Notes: generated by a model from the sequence alone, not told the origin. A stretch of DNA of 64,000 bases from Pseudomonas sp. S35 (GCF_009866765.1 NZ_CP019431.1:3844001-3908000), one strand, 5' to 3'; positions 45,988-54,464 are shown, counted from the stretch's first letter. Translations and numbers: made by a program.

Positions 45988-46102
45988 GCGCAAAAACTTC
46001 TCAAATGGGAAATATTACCAATTGCGCGAACAATGCCAGTAAAACGATATTGGGGCAAGGGGCTCACATTCTCTAAAAGCCCCTTCCCACGTGTGTGCCC
46101 GG

Positions 46103-48217
46103 TTAGCGCCAGCTCCATGAAACTCCGGTGTAGATGCCTCGACCGTCTGCCGGTGTAGAGCGAGCAACATCCAAGCCTTTGTCGTCATAGCCCGGTGTGA
46201 CTGTATTGGCATAGCGGCGGTTGGTGAGGTTGCGCAGGTCAACCCAGGCTTGCCAATCCTGCTTGGGTGCGTCGTAGCCGAACGTTGCGCCAACAATCGT
46301 ATAGGCCGCGGCGTAGTAGGAGTTGGCGTAGTCCACCGCCACTTTTGATGAATGCTCTGTGTTGAGGCTGCTGTAGAAACCGGTCGGGTGGCTGTAGCGC
46401 AGTTGTGCCTGGTAGTAGTGCTTGGGGATGCCCGGCAAGGTGTTGCCACCAAAGCGGTCGTCGTCACGGTAATGGAAATCGCTGAAGGTGTAGGCCTGAC
46501 GCAGGTCGAGCTTGCCGCTACGGCCGCCTTCCCACATCGGGCTGAGCAGGCCCAGTTCCACGCCTTGATGTACGGTGGGGCTGGCGTTGGATTCGGCGAC
46601 GATGGCATCGCTGGTTGAGGTCTGGGCCTGGGTTTCCACGGTCAGCAGTTCGTGGCGCACTTCGGAGCGGTACAGCGCCAGGTCCCACTGGCCGAGCCAT
46701 GTTTCACCGCGACCGCCGACTTCCAGGGTGGTGGCGGTCTGGTTTTTCAGGCTGACGCCTTCCCGCGCCATACCTTTGGCCGGGCCGCTCGTGAAGTACT
46801 TGTTGGACCCCCAGATCATCGACCATGCATGCGGCGGCTCGACCGAGCGGCTGATGTTGCCATACACCTGCAACTGCGGGTTGAAGTCATAACGCAGGCC
46901 GATGCGCGGTGCGTAGTCCCAATCGTGCTGGCTCAGCGGTGCCTGGCCTTCTGGATAGGTGACCTGGGTTTCACGACGGGTATAGATCGCGGCCAGGCCG
47001 GTGGTCAACCACAGGTCCGGCACCAGTTCCAGGTCGTTACCGATGTGCAGCACGGTGTCGGAGCCCAGGTAGCTGTAGTCGCGGGTCTTGGTGCCGGGGG
47101 CGTAGTATTTTGCGGGATCAGCGGAAGGCACGCGCACATACTCGGCGCCGCCGTTGTTGGGCATCGCCTGGGTGGTGCGCAGGCCGATGGTGGTTTTGCT
47201 GTCGTGGCCGAACAACGTGTCTTGGCGGATGTACTTGAGGGTGCTGCTGACGTCGGTGTAGGCAACCTTCAGACGGATACTGCCTTCGCGCAGGTCCATT
47301 GGGTAATCGTGATACGCCAGGCCGACTTCGAGACGGGAGTTGTCGTCCAGTTGCAGGGTGGTCTTGTTGGCGATCCAGGTAGAACCCGGTTGCAGGCGCT
47401 TGGAATCCCGGGCGGCGTTGAGGCTGTTGGCGGCGCGCGGGTCGTGGCTGATTTGGTCGCGGGTGAGTTTGCCGGGGGTGTCGTTGGTGGTTTCGCGATA
47501 ACGGAAATAGAAGCGGGTTTCCAGGTTAGGGTTGAAGCGGTAGCCGAAGTTGGCGGCCACGCCCTTGCCCGTCGCGGCGCTCTGGCGCTGGTAGCCGTCG
47601 GACTCCGAGTCGGTGAGGCTGATGTAGTAGTCGGCATCGCCCAATACCTGGCCAGAACTGATCTCGCGCTGGGCATAGCCGCGACTGCCCGCCTCATAGC
47701 GCACTTGCAACTTGGGCGCATCGTAGCCCGTTCGCGTGACGTAGTTGACCGCGCCGCCCAGGGCCAAGGCGCCCTGATCAAAACCGTTGGCGCCGCGCAA
47801 CACCTCGACCCGGCTTTGCCACAACGGATCCTTGAGCTCATAAGGTGTGCCGCCCGGGCCGGTCAGCGGCAGGCCGTCGAACATTTCATAAAGCCCGGAA
47901 GCATGGGAGCCGGGGCTGCGGTTCAGGCCCGAACCGCGAATGGACAGCTTCACCCCTTCGTTGTTCGCCGCCTTGGCATAGACCCCAGGCTGGTACTTGA
48001 ACACGTCCTCGTTGGTGCTCACCCGCCCCTGCTGCACGCTGCTCATGTCGATGTAATTGGTGGCGCCGGGCACGCTCTTGAGCTGCAACTGGGCCACTTC
48101 GCCGGCGCTGGCCTCAGCGGTGGTGACTTCGACCGGCGCCAGTTGCAGGTCTTCGGCGTGCACCAGCGAGCTTAAGGTCAGGGCGGCAAACAGGAACGGC
48201 GGTTGGCGCAGCAGCAT
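46103..48217 (-). CDS. TonB-dependent outer-membrane receptor (iron/siderophore type)
   Basis: A 704-residue outer-membrane receptor. The signal peptide (LLRQPPFLFAALTLSSLVHA) is followed almost at once by the plug domain (TNEDVFKYQPGVYAKAANNEGVKLSIRGSGLN; DPLWQSRVEVLRGANGFDQGALALGGAVNYVTR), and then a 22-strand barrel ending in GIYTGVSWSWR with the terminal aromatic residue. A TonB box could lie in LAPVEVTTAE. There is no room for the roughly 80-residue signalling domain found in FecA-type transducers. The ATG at 48217 has AAGGAC. Ligand: probably a ferric chelate; not identified. Confidence 0.92.
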   Translation of the reverse strand: MLLRQPPFLFAALTLSSLVHAEDLQLAPVEVTTAEASAGEVAQLQLKSVPGATNYIDMSSVQQGRVSTNEDVFKYQPGVYAKAANNEGVKLSIRGSGLNRSPGSHASGLYEMFDGLPLTGPGGTPYELKDPLWQSRVEVLRGANGFDQGALALGGAVNYVTRTGYDAPKLQVRYEAGSRGYAQREISSGQVLGDADYYISLTDSESDGYQRQSAATGKGVAANFGYRFNPNLETRFYFRYRETTNDTPGKLTRDQISHDPRAANSLNAARDSKRLQPGSTWIANKTTLQLDDNSRLEVGLAYHDYPMDLREGSIRLKVAYTDVSSTLKYIRQDTLFGHDSKTTIGLRTTQAMPNNGGAEYVRVPSADPAKYYAPGTKTRDYSYLGSDTVLHIGNDLELVPDLWLTTGLAAIYTRRETQVTYPEGQAPLSQHDWDYAPRIGLRYDFNPQLQVYGNISRSVEPPHAWSMIWGSNKYFTSGPAKGMAREGVSLKNQTATTLEVGGRGETWLGQWDLALYRSEVRHELLTVETQAQTSTSDAIVAESNASPTVHQGVELGLLSPMWEGGRSGKLDLRQAYTFSDFHYRDDDRFGGNTLPGIPKHYYQAQLRYSHPTGFYSSLNTEHSSKVAVDYANSYYAAAYTIVGATFGYDAPKQDWQAWVDLRNLTNRRYANTVTPGYDDKGLDVARSTPADGRGIYTGVSWSWR

Positions 48218-48455
48218 GGGCAAGTCCTTGAAATGCGGGGGCGTAACGGCTGGGGCCATCACGCGAACAGTGATGGGAAGCCAACGATGCTCATCAAGTC
48301 ACGCCTTATTAACGGACCAGACCCTTCCCACAACAGCTTCAGACGCGCTTTATTTTTTAGTTCAAAATCGAATTAACACATGCAAACTCAGTATTTAAAG
48401 AAATAACCAGCAACCATTACTGTAGAGCCACTGAGTCACCTACGAGATCGCCCTC

Positions 48456-48614
48456 ATGCCAGCATCCGCCACCATCCTCGACTTTACCCTCCACCGCAAA
48501 CGCCGCCAGGCGCGAGCTGCGGCCGAGTTGATGTGGGCGATGTACGCGGCCCGCGCAGGGTTGGCGGTGTTTACCACCCAGGCTACGACGTCCAGCGATA
48601 CACGCCGGGCGTAG
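48456..48614 (+). CDS. 52-residue upstream ORF coupled to the XRE-cupin gene
   Basis: MPASATILDFTLHRKRRQAR..., basic and helical, 52 residues. Its stop is four bases before the ATG of the XRE-cupin gene, and that ATG lacks a clear ribosome site of its own, so coupled translation is plausible. The start has only a weak GAGAT site. It has about the composition of a real short protein (Arg- and Ala-rich). A leader-peptide role is possible; no family recognised. Confidence 0.5.
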   Translation: MPASATILDFTLHRKRRQARAAAELMWAMYAARAGLAVFTTQATTSSDTRRA

Positions 48615-48618
48615 GTCG

Positions 48619-49245
48619 ATGAATTTTTTGCATGTAATTCCCGAACCACCCGCCCCTGCGCCCAAACCCAGCATCGACGACGATGTGATCAGCCTGTGCG
48701 TCGCGAATAACCTGCAACGCCTGCGCAACAAGCGCCACTTGTCATTGGACGGGTTGGCGCGTGCCTGCGGCGTGAGCCGGGCGATGCTCGCGCAGATCGA
48801 GTCCGGGCGCAGCGTGCCGTCGATCAAGGTGCTGTGCAAGATCGCCAAGGGTCTTAAGGTATCGGTGGCGGCGTTCCTGGAAGATCGCGCGTTCGAGGGG
48901 GTCGAGGTGCTGCCGGCACAACAGAGCAAACGCCTGGTGAGCGCCGACGGGGCGTTTAGCAGTCGCGCGTTGTTTCCCTTCGATATGGCACGCCAGTCCG
49001 AGTTCTACGAGATCCGCCTGCGCGCCCTTGGCGAAGAGGCGTCCGAAGGCCACGGGCCGGGGGTCCAGGAAAACCTGGTGGTGGCCCAAGGCGTGCTGGA
49101 AGTCAGCGTCAATGACAAGCGCTACCTGCTGTCCACCGGTGACTCGATCCTGTTCTACGCCGACCAGCCCCACCGCTATCGCAACCCCGCAGACAGTGAA
49201 GCGGTGGCGTTCCTGGTGATGACCTACCCTGAACGGCTGGACTGA
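48619..49245 (+). CDS. XRE family regulator with C-terminal cupin domain
   Basis: A 208-residue regulator. The helix-turn-helix at about residues 29-85 reads NLQRLRNKRHLSLDGLARACGVSRAMLAQIESGRSVPSIKVLCKIAKGL, the standard XRE form. The C-terminal cupin has NLVVAQGVLEVSVNDKRYLLSTGDSILFYADQPHRYRNP, a single-domain small-molecule sensor. Regulators of this SinR/PuuR-like type often control amino acid or polyamine genes; the target here is not clear. It is divergent from the TonB receptor gene. The terminator at 49251-49277 closes it. Confidence 0.88.
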   Translation: MNFLHVIPEPPAPAPKPSIDDDVISLCVANNLQRLRNKRHLSLDGLARACGVSRAMLAQIESGRSVPSIKVLCKIAKGLKVSVAAFLEDRAFEGVEVLPAQQSKRLVSADGAFSSRALFPFDMARQSEFYEIRLRALGEEASEGHGPGVQENLVVAQGVLEVSVNDKRYLLSTGDSILFYADQPHRYRNPADSEAVAFLVMTYPERLD

Positions 49246-49250
49246 ATGCA

Positions 49251-49277
49251 AAACGCCCCGACACGTCGGGGCGTTTT
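49251..49277 (+). terminator. rho-independent terminator after the XRE-cupin gene
   Basis: AACGCCCCGAC and its complement GTCGGGGCGTT with a two-base loop, followed by six T. It starts six bases after the stop codon. The convergent Met-rich gene ends just beyond it. Confidence 0.93.
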
Positions 49278-49294
49278 TTAAGGTGCAGAAGCTG

Positions 49295-49798
49295 TCAGCA
49301 AGTGCAGCACATCATTGGCATGCCGTTGCAGCTCATCATCATCGGCATGGCGCAGTCGTTCATCAGCTTGTTCATGAGCATGCAGCCATTGTCCATCATC
49401 GCCATGCTCATACCTGGCATCGGCATCATTTTGCACAGCATGCCGTCGGCCTGCATCGTGCATTCCATCACGCACTTCATCATCGGCATCGACATGCCCA
49501 TTGGCATCATCATGGGCATGTTCATCCCCGCCATCATCGCCATGGCGTCGGCTGACACGCACATCATCGACAGATTGGCGCACTGCATCATCATCGGCAT
49601 GCCGCAGTTCATCATCATCGCCATCATCTCGGCGTTGGTCTTGAACTGAGCCATGTCCATACCAGCAGCAGGCTTCAGGGTGCACATCATGGCGTCACCG
49701 GCCATCTCGCACTTCATGGTCGCCATCATCATCGGCATGCCCATCATCGGCATCATTGGCATGGCGGTGTTCATCGGCATCTGCATTGCATTCATCAT
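49295..49798 (-). CDS. extremely methionine- and cysteine-rich protein
   Basis: 167 residues, of which 64 are Met and 14 are Cys. The sequence is built from repeated units such as MPMMMxCxxMPMM, NCGMPMMMQC and MSMPMMKCVMECTM, broken by a more ordinary stretch at residues about 30-60. The ATG at 49798, followed by a second ATG, has GGAG upstream at good spacing. There is no signal peptide or membrane helix that I can see; the N-terminus is itself Met-rich. Met- and Cys-rich clusters of this kind suit soft metals such as Cu(I) or Ag(I), but the family is not known to me. The opposite strand is also open for 115 codons, but its product would be a low-complexity Ile/Met string with no ribosome site. 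Confidence 0.75.
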   Translation of the reverse strand: MMNAMQMPMNTAMPMMPMMGMPMMMATMKCEMAGDAMMCTLKPAAGMDMAQFKTNAEMMAMMMNCGMPMMMQCANLSMMCVSADAMAMMAGMNMPMMMPMGMSMPMMKCVMECTMQADGMLCKMMPMPGMSMAMMDNGCMLMNKLMNDCAMPMMMSCNGMPMMCCTC

Positions 49799-50109
49799 GT
49801 TCGAAACTCCGTAATCGACAGGAAATGGCTAAGTTCTGGCGCCGATTCTAGAGAGGCTGGAGGGTCGCGCAAGACGGCGGCAAAGCAGCAGAAATGGATG
49901 CTCTGCCATGCGCTTGGTCCAGCAGAACAGCAGGGATTGATGCAATGGCATTGATTTGGCTGTCATCACATCGCAAAGCGCTATCAACACGCCTGAATTG
50001 ATGCGATGGATATTCGCTATAGGAATACCCACCTTCGTTATGGAAATAAACGATCTAACTGCTGTAGAGAAATCGCGAAATCAGGCCTGGTCGTATTGAG
50101 GCAGCGGTT
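49799..50109. other. intergenic stretch with no recognised feature
   Basis: These 311 bases between the Met-rich gene and the next small gene show no ORF with a good ribosome site, no terminator and no repeat that I can see. A GAATTGATGCGATGG/GATTGATGCAATGG partial repeat lies at about 49933-50010. It includes the promoter of the Met-rich gene, which I cannot place with confidence. Confidence 0.6.
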
Positions 50110-50379
50110 CTAGACCGCGGGATTGTCGAGCGTCTGCATTAACTCGGCAGCCTCTGACGCCACGGGGAACCTGAATCCGTACATTTCGTCAGCACGCAGT
50201 ATTTCCCGAAGTGCATCGACCAACTGCGCCTCAGTGGGCGACTCACGCAGCAGCTTGTGCGCAGGCAATAACAACTCGGCAGCGACGCCTTCAACACTGG
50301 CAGCATCAATCACCGCGAAGAGGATAAAGCGCAAGCGTATTTCGCAGTCCGTCGGCCACACCGTTTTTCGCTTACCCAA
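50110..50379 (-). CDS. small hypothetical protein
   Basis: 89 residues from a TTG at 50379, with GAGG eight bases upstream; an ATG overlapping that site runs into a stop after six codons. The protein starts with basic residues (GKRKTVWPTDCEIRLRFILF), then has ESPTEAQLVDALREILRADEMYG. No signal peptide. Family unknown. Confidence 0.55.
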   Translation of the reverse strand: MGKRKTVWPTDCEIRLRFILFAVIDAASVEGVAAELLLPAHKLLRESPTEAQLVDALREILRADEMYGFRFPVASEAAELMQTLDNPAV

Positions 50380-50570
50380 GGTAGAGCCTCATTTTTCGGA
50401 AAAGTCCGAGCCGAGGCTATTGCCGACGCAGGGGCGATTCAAGCATCGGAATATAAGATAGGCCCCTTCCTACAGCAGAAAGAGAAACACCGTACCGGCG
50501 TTGATCATCAGGATTTATCGTGCTGGCGCGTCGCCTGCCAGCACAGCAGCGACCCGATCGTCACCAGCGA

Positions 50571-51320
50571 TCACTGCACCGGTAGGAAATTCATCAGCAA
50601 AAGGCTTTGCGCATAATTGAGACCGATACGCCGGTAGCGCTCATCGAGCATCTGCGTCAGCAGGTCAAGACGCGCAACAATCTTGCCGAACTCGACGGCA
50701 AAGCTGAGGTTACTGCCCTCCTCCGATATCTCATTGGAAAACAACAGCAACACACCATTGGCATCCTGGCGCTTACTGAGCAGCCACGTGGCCTTCTCGA
50801 TATTGCGCGCTGCATTGCTGACGAACTGCGGGTTGATCGAATCGGTTATGTAGAACTCAGTACGCCCACCGTGGGCTGTCACCATCATGCTACCGATCGC
50901 ATAGATGAACGCCCCGACCCTATCGCCCTGAAACTCCGGGCTCAAGGAGTAACTCAAGGCCACCAGATCACGCCGATCACCCAAGGCAGGCAGTGGGCGA
51001 CGCTGTTCAATCGCCTGGCGAATTTCCCGCTCGGCGCTCAGCGCATCCGGATAACCCGATTGCCGCCATTGGCTGGGGTTACGCAGATAGAGCTTGCTCA
51101 TCAGTAAATACAGGCTTTGCAGATTGTCACGCATCCCCAAGGTCGCCATACGGTCGACACTGGTTTGAAAGAACTCATCGGGCTTGCCATTACTGAACTG
51201 CTTGGCAATATCGCGACCCTGTTGCTGGGTGCAGCCAGCGGCGCAAAGCATTGAAACGCCAACCAGCAGCAACAGCCAGCGTATGGGGCGAACTCTGAAA
51301 AAAGTAAACCTGCGATCCAT
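50571..51320 (-). CDS. lipoprotein, unknown function
   Basis: A 249-residue protein whose start at 51320 (MDRRFTFFRVRPIRW) gives a lipoprotein signal: basic N-terminus, hydrophobic LLLLVGVSMLCAAGC, with the lipobox Cys at about residue 30. The frame continues upstream to 51437, but that part is unlike a signal. The mature part is helical (NLQSLYLLMSKLYLRNPSQWRQ, SLSPEFQGDRVGAFIYAIGSMMVTAHGG). I do not recognise a family; a similar secretion-related lipoprotein is possible. The ribosome site is weak. Confidence 0.72.
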   Translation of the reverse strand: MDRRFTFFRVRPIRWLLLLVGVSMLCAAGCTQQQGRDIAKQFSNGKPDEFFQTSVDRMATLGMRDNLQSLYLLMSKLYLRNPSQWRQSGYPDALSAEREIRQAIEQRRPLPALGDRRDLVALSYSLSPEFQGDRVGAFIYAIGSMMVTAHGGRTEFYITDSINPQFVSNAARNIEKATWLLSKRQDANGVLLLFSNEISEEGSNLSFAVEFGKIVARLDLLTQMLDERYRRIGLNYAQSLLLMNFLPVQ

Positions 51321-51489
51321 CGGCACCCGATCTGGTTCTTCTGCGCTCGCGGGGGATCGGCGAGGCTGGGACAAAGATAGAGCAAGGAAATCGAAAAAAG
51401 TGCGGCAGGCCTGGGCAGATAGTTGTAAGGAGCTCATTCCAGAGCGTTTCGTGACGAATTCGTTTCAAGGCCTATACTTTCAAGAGCAG

Positions 51490-51588
51490 TTGCGTGTGTT
51501 GTTGGCGAGCCCGGGTGGCATTTCAACCTTTCGAGCGGCCTGGCGCGTGTATGCACATCGCCTACGGCACTACCACCAGCAGCTGTAA
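51490..51588 (+). CDS. possible 32-residue small protein
   Basis: From a TTG at 51490: MRVLLASPGGISTFRAAWRV and a further 12 basic residues. It has no strong ribosome site, but the composition is protein-like (many Arg and His, none of the low-complexity seen in chance frames). It sits in the 543-base gap 51321-51863 just before a second tiny frame. Treat as a candidate only. Confidence 0.25.
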   Translation: MRVLLASPGGISTFRAAWRVYAHRLRHYHQQL

Positions 51589-51602
51589 ACGAGGTGACGG
51601 CG

Positions 51603-51677
51603 ATGAAACATCCAATTCGAGCACAAATGTTTGTCCAGGTGATTTGCCTGCTTTCGGTGGCTCAGCTTTTTTGCTGA
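51603..51677 (+). CDS. possible 24-residue hydrophobic peptide
   Basis: MKHPIRAQMFVQVICLLSVA and four more residues, with GAGGTGA ten bases before the ATG. It is a short basic-then-hydrophobic peptide of the kind found as leader or membrane-acting peptides. It starts 14 bases after the stop of the preceding tiny frame, and the terminator at 51760-51787 closes the region. Low confidence that it is made. Confidence 0.3.
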   Translation: MKHPIRAQMFVQVICLLSVAQLFC

Positions 51678-51759
51678 TTGAGATGAGAAAGTGCCTTCAA
51701 TATTGGCCGCGGATGTGGCGCGAAGCGGTGCGCCCCATCGAATGCCCCCTAAAACCAGA

Positions 51760-51787
51760 AAGCCCCGCATGGCGGGGCTTCTTTTTT
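51760..51787 (+). terminator. rho-independent terminator
   Basis: AAGCCCCGC-CATG-GCGGGGCTT followed by CTTTTTT. It lies about 80 bases after the tiny frame at 51603-51677 and before the HHH gene, so some transcript must come from upstream. This supports a small expressed unit in 51.4-51.75 kb. Confidence 0.88.
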
Positions 51788-51863
51788 AAATTCAGCTGAA
51801 ATATTGAGCCTTATCGCAGGCGCCGCCACACTGGCGGCCATTCATCTAAAAAGGAATTTACAG

Positions 51864-52121
51864 ATGCCATTTTCATTGGAAGAACGAGCAGCTTTGCTCG
51901 GCATCAAGGGCGTCGGCCCCACCGTCATTACCCGCCTGGAGCAGATGGGTATCGAATCGCTGGCCGAACTACGCCAAGCCAATATTGACGACATCCTGTC
52001 TCAAGCATCAGCAGCATTAGGTTCGACATGCTGGAAGAACAGCCCTCAAGCCCGCGCAGCAATTACTGCGGCCGTAGCGCTAGCGCAGGGCAGAACTAAG
52101 TTCCTGCTGTCGAACTCGTGA
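51864..52121 (+). CDS. helix-hairpin-helix small protein
   Basis: 85 residues from an ATG with AAGGA. The segment LLGIKGVGPTVITRLEQMGIESLAELRQANIDDIL is a helix-hairpin-helix motif of the kind in DUF4332 and pathogenicity-locus (Cdd1) proteins, which bind DNA without sequence preference. The end is ARAAITAAVALAQGRTKFL. No neighbour suggests a partner. Probably cytoplasmic. Confidence 0.78.
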   Translation: MPFSLEERAALLGIKGVGPTVITRLEQMGIESLAELRQANIDDILSQASAALGSTCWKNSPQARAAITAAVALAQGRTKFLLSNS

Positions 52122-52280
52122 CCATTACATCGCTGCCACCGGCTGGGTCTCACGGGACTTTGTTAGCCGTTCTTAAAGCAAACGGCGGCCACGAAAGATA
52201 AAGCGTATCAGTAAATCCTACACAACAGGGACGTCTGCAACTGCCCTTTCACCACATCATGAAGACGGCTAAAGGTTTAG

Positions 52281-52293
52281 TGAAATCAATTCA
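52281..52293. promoter_or_regulatory. MetR-like box upstream of mesX
   Basis: TGAAATCAATTCA fits the MetR site TGAA-N5-TTCA, with a C instead of A/T in the centre. It lies 131 bases before the mesX start, in a 302-base AT-rich gap that holds no gene. MetR controls methionine synthase genes in many proteobacteria; binding here is inferred. Confidence 0.5.
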
Positions 52294-52423
52294 TTTTCCC
52301 TCAGCCAATGCATCGACATAAAATACACTTCATCAAAGACACTATAAATACTGCTGAATCATCGACACTAGAAAAAACAAATGGATTCAGCTGTACCCCA
52401 AACAATCAGAGCATCAAATCAAA

Positions 52424-53407
52424 ATGAACAAAGAATTTACATTCACCCTCAAGAGCATTCTTTTCGACGAAAACTATCACCCCGCCGAAAACACGCGCAT
52501 CACGACCAACTTTGCCAATTTGGCCAGAGGCAAGAGTCGTCAAGAGAATTTGCGCAACACTTTGAGGATGATTGACAATCGCTTCAATGCCTTAGCACAC
52601 TGGGACAACCCTAAAGGTGATCGTTATACCCTCGAACTTGAGATCATTTCCGTCGAGATGAGCATTGATACTCAGAGCAGTGGTCGTGCTATTCCGTTGA
52701 TTGAAATATTGAAAACAAATATTGTTGATCGAAAAACCAATGAACGCATTGAGGGCATCGTAGGCAACAACTTTTCTTCTTACGTGCGAGATTACGACTT
52801 CAGTATACTGCTGCTAGGCCACAACAAAAACCAACCCGAGTTCAGCACTCCTGATAACTTTGGGGAGCTGCACGGAAGGCTGTTCAAGTGCTTCATAAAT
52901 TCGAAAACATACAGAGATAATTTCAATAAGCCGCCCGTTATATGCCTTAGTGTTTCAAACACCAAGACCTATCACCGAACTGAAAATCAGCACCCCGTAC
53001 TGGGCATTGAATACCAGCAGGATGAGTATTCCTTGACTGATGAGTATTTTCAAAAAATGGGATTGAAGGTTCGCTACTTCATGCCTTCAAACAGTGTGGC
53101 GCCTTTGGCTTTTTATCATGCCGGCGACTTGCTCAGTGATTACACCAATCTTGAGCTTATCAGCACCATCAGCACGATGGACACCTTCCAGAAAATTTAC
53201 CGACCTGAAATATACAACGCCAACTCTGCTGCAGGAAAATCCTATCAGCCGAGCTTGAAGCATCAGGACTACTCATTAACCCTAATTGTTTATGACCGAG
53301 AAGAACGTAACCGGCTGGCTATTGAGCAAGGCAAGTTTGTTGAAGAGAACTTCATAAAACCCTATCAAGCTGTGCTTGAGCAGTGGTCCGCCAATCACTC
53401 TCTTTGA
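52424..53407 (+). CDS. mesX: MesX, DUF1852 putative oxygenase for methionine synthesis
   Basis: A 327-residue protein of the DUF1852 family, known as MesX. It begins EFTFTLKSILFDENYHPAENTRITTNFANLARG and contains RLFKCFINSKTYRDNFNKPPVICLSVSNTKTYHRTENQHPVLGIEYQ, both typical. Genetic work has shown MesX to be needed with MesD for a folate-independent, oxygen-dependent methionine synthase; its own reaction is not settled. The mesD gene follows 28 bases downstream in the same direction. The start at 52424 is within AT-rich sequence with no strong ribosome site. Confidence 0.88.
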   Translation: MNKEFTFTLKSILFDENYHPAENTRITTNFANLARGKSRQENLRNTLRMIDNRFNALAHWDNPKGDRYTLELEIISVEMSIDTQSSGRAIPLIEILKTNIVDRKTNERIEGIVGNNFSSYVRDYDFSILLLGHNKNQPEFSTPDNFGELHGRLFKCFINSKTYRDNFNKPPVICLSVSNTKTYHRTENQHPVLGIEYQQDEYSLTDEYFQKMGLKVRYFMPSNSVAPLAFYHAGDLLSDYTNLELISTISTMDTFQKIYRPEIYNANSAAGKSYQPSLKHQDYSLTLIVYDREERNRLAIEQGKFVEENFIKPYQAVLEQWSANHSL

Positions 53408-53435
53408 CTGATTAAAAATCACAAGGCCATCCATT

Positions 53436-54464
53436 ATGAAAAAATTACTACCCACCTCAACCGCCGGCAGTTTACCAAAGCCATCTTGGCTTGCGCAGCC
53501 AGAGACACTGTGGTCGCCTTGGAAATTGCAAGGTGAGGAATTAATCGAGGGTAAGCAAGACGCGTTGTGTTTGTCGTTGCAGGAACAGCAACACGCCGGC
53601 ATCGATATTGTCAGCGATGGTGAACAAACACGCCAACACTTCGTCACTACGTTCATTGAACACCTCAGCGGTGTTGATTTTGAAAAGCGTGAGACTGTTA
53701 GGATTCGTGACCGTTATGACGCGAGCGTACCAACAGTCGTTGGCGCTGTTACGCGCCAAAAGCCGGTTTTTGTTGAAGATGCAAAATTTCTACGCCAGCA
53801 AACCAAGCAACCTATAAAATGGGCGCTGCCTGGCCCAATGACTATGATCGACACGCTGTACGACAACCATTATAAGAGCCGTGAAAAATTGGCTTGGGAA
53901 TTCGCCAAAATACTCAACCAAGAGGCCAGGGAACTAGAGGCCGCTGGCGTTGATATTATTCAATTCGACGAGCCGGCATTTAACGTTTTTTTTGACGAAG
54001 TGAACGACTGGGGAGTTGCCACCTTAGAAAGGGCCATTGAAGGCCTCAAATGTGAAACTGCTGTACATATTTGCTACGGCTACGGCATCAAGGCCAATAC
54101 CGATTGGAAAAAGACGCTGGGGTCAGAGTGGCGACAATATGAAGAGGCGTTTCCCAAGCTCCAAAAATCCAGCATCGATATCATTTCGCTGGAGTGCCAC
54201 AACTCCCATGTCCCCATGGACCTGATTGAACTCATCAGAGGTAAAAAAGTAATGGTAGGGGCCATTGATGTGGCATCCAACACCATTGAGACACCGGAGG
54301 AAGTGGCCAATACCCTAAGAAAAGCACTTCAGTTTGTAGATGCCGACAAACTCTACCCCTGCACCAACTGTGGCATGGCCCCGCTGTCTCGTCGCGTCGC
54401 ACGAGGCAAGCTGAATGCTTTAAGTGCAGGCGCAGAAATCGTGCGAAGAGAACTGTCGAACTAA
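53436..54464 (+). CDS. mesD: MesD, folate-independent methionine synthase
   Basis: A 342-residue protein equal to the C-terminal catalytic domain of MetE. It begins LLPTSTAGSLPKPSWLAQPE, has DGEQTRQHF, IIQFDEPAFNVFFDEV, AVHICYGYG and the zinc-binding end with PCTNCGMAPLSRRVARGKLNAL. The Zn ligands (His and Cys of HICYG, Glu, and Cys of TNCGM) are present. It lacks the N-terminal half that binds folate, so the methyl donor is not methyl-tetrahydrofolate. With mesX immediately upstream this is the MesD type; the methyl donor is still unknown. Confidence 0.9.
   Translation: MKKLLPTSTAGSLPKPSWLAQPETLWSPWKLQGEELIEGKQDALCLSLQEQQHAGIDIVSDGEQTRQHFVTTFIEHLSGVDFEKRETVRIRDRYDASVPTVVGAVTRQKPVFVEDAKFLRQQTKQPIKWALPGPMTMIDTLYDNHYKSREKLAWEFAKILNQEARELEAAGVDIIQFDEPAFNVFFDEVNDWGVATLERAIEGLKCETAVHICYGYGIKANTDWKKTLGSEWRQYEEAFPKLQKSSIDIISLECHNSHVPMDLIELIRGKKVMVGAIDVASNTIETPEEVANTLRKALQFVDADKLYPCTNCGMAPLSRRVARGKLNALSAGAEIVRRELSN

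Noticed and set aside
45994..46030. Fur box upstream of fecI
   Set aside because: GGTAATATTTCCCATT on the minus strand recalls part of a Fur site, but it matches too few positions to claim.
46652..48175. 507-codon open frame on the plus strand
   Set aside because: Antisense of the TonB receptor, with repeated Val/Gly/Ala content and no domain.
49302..49649. 115-codon hydrophobic frame opposite the Met-rich gene
   Set aside because: Its Ile/Met content is the mirror of ATG and CAT-type codons on the other strand; no ribosome site, while the minus-strand frame has one.
49301..49798. CRISPR array or DNA tandem repeat, because of the recurring CATCATCGGCATG words
   Set aside because: The units differ in length and spacing and follow codon phase of the Met-rich frame; there are no constant repeats with unique spacers.
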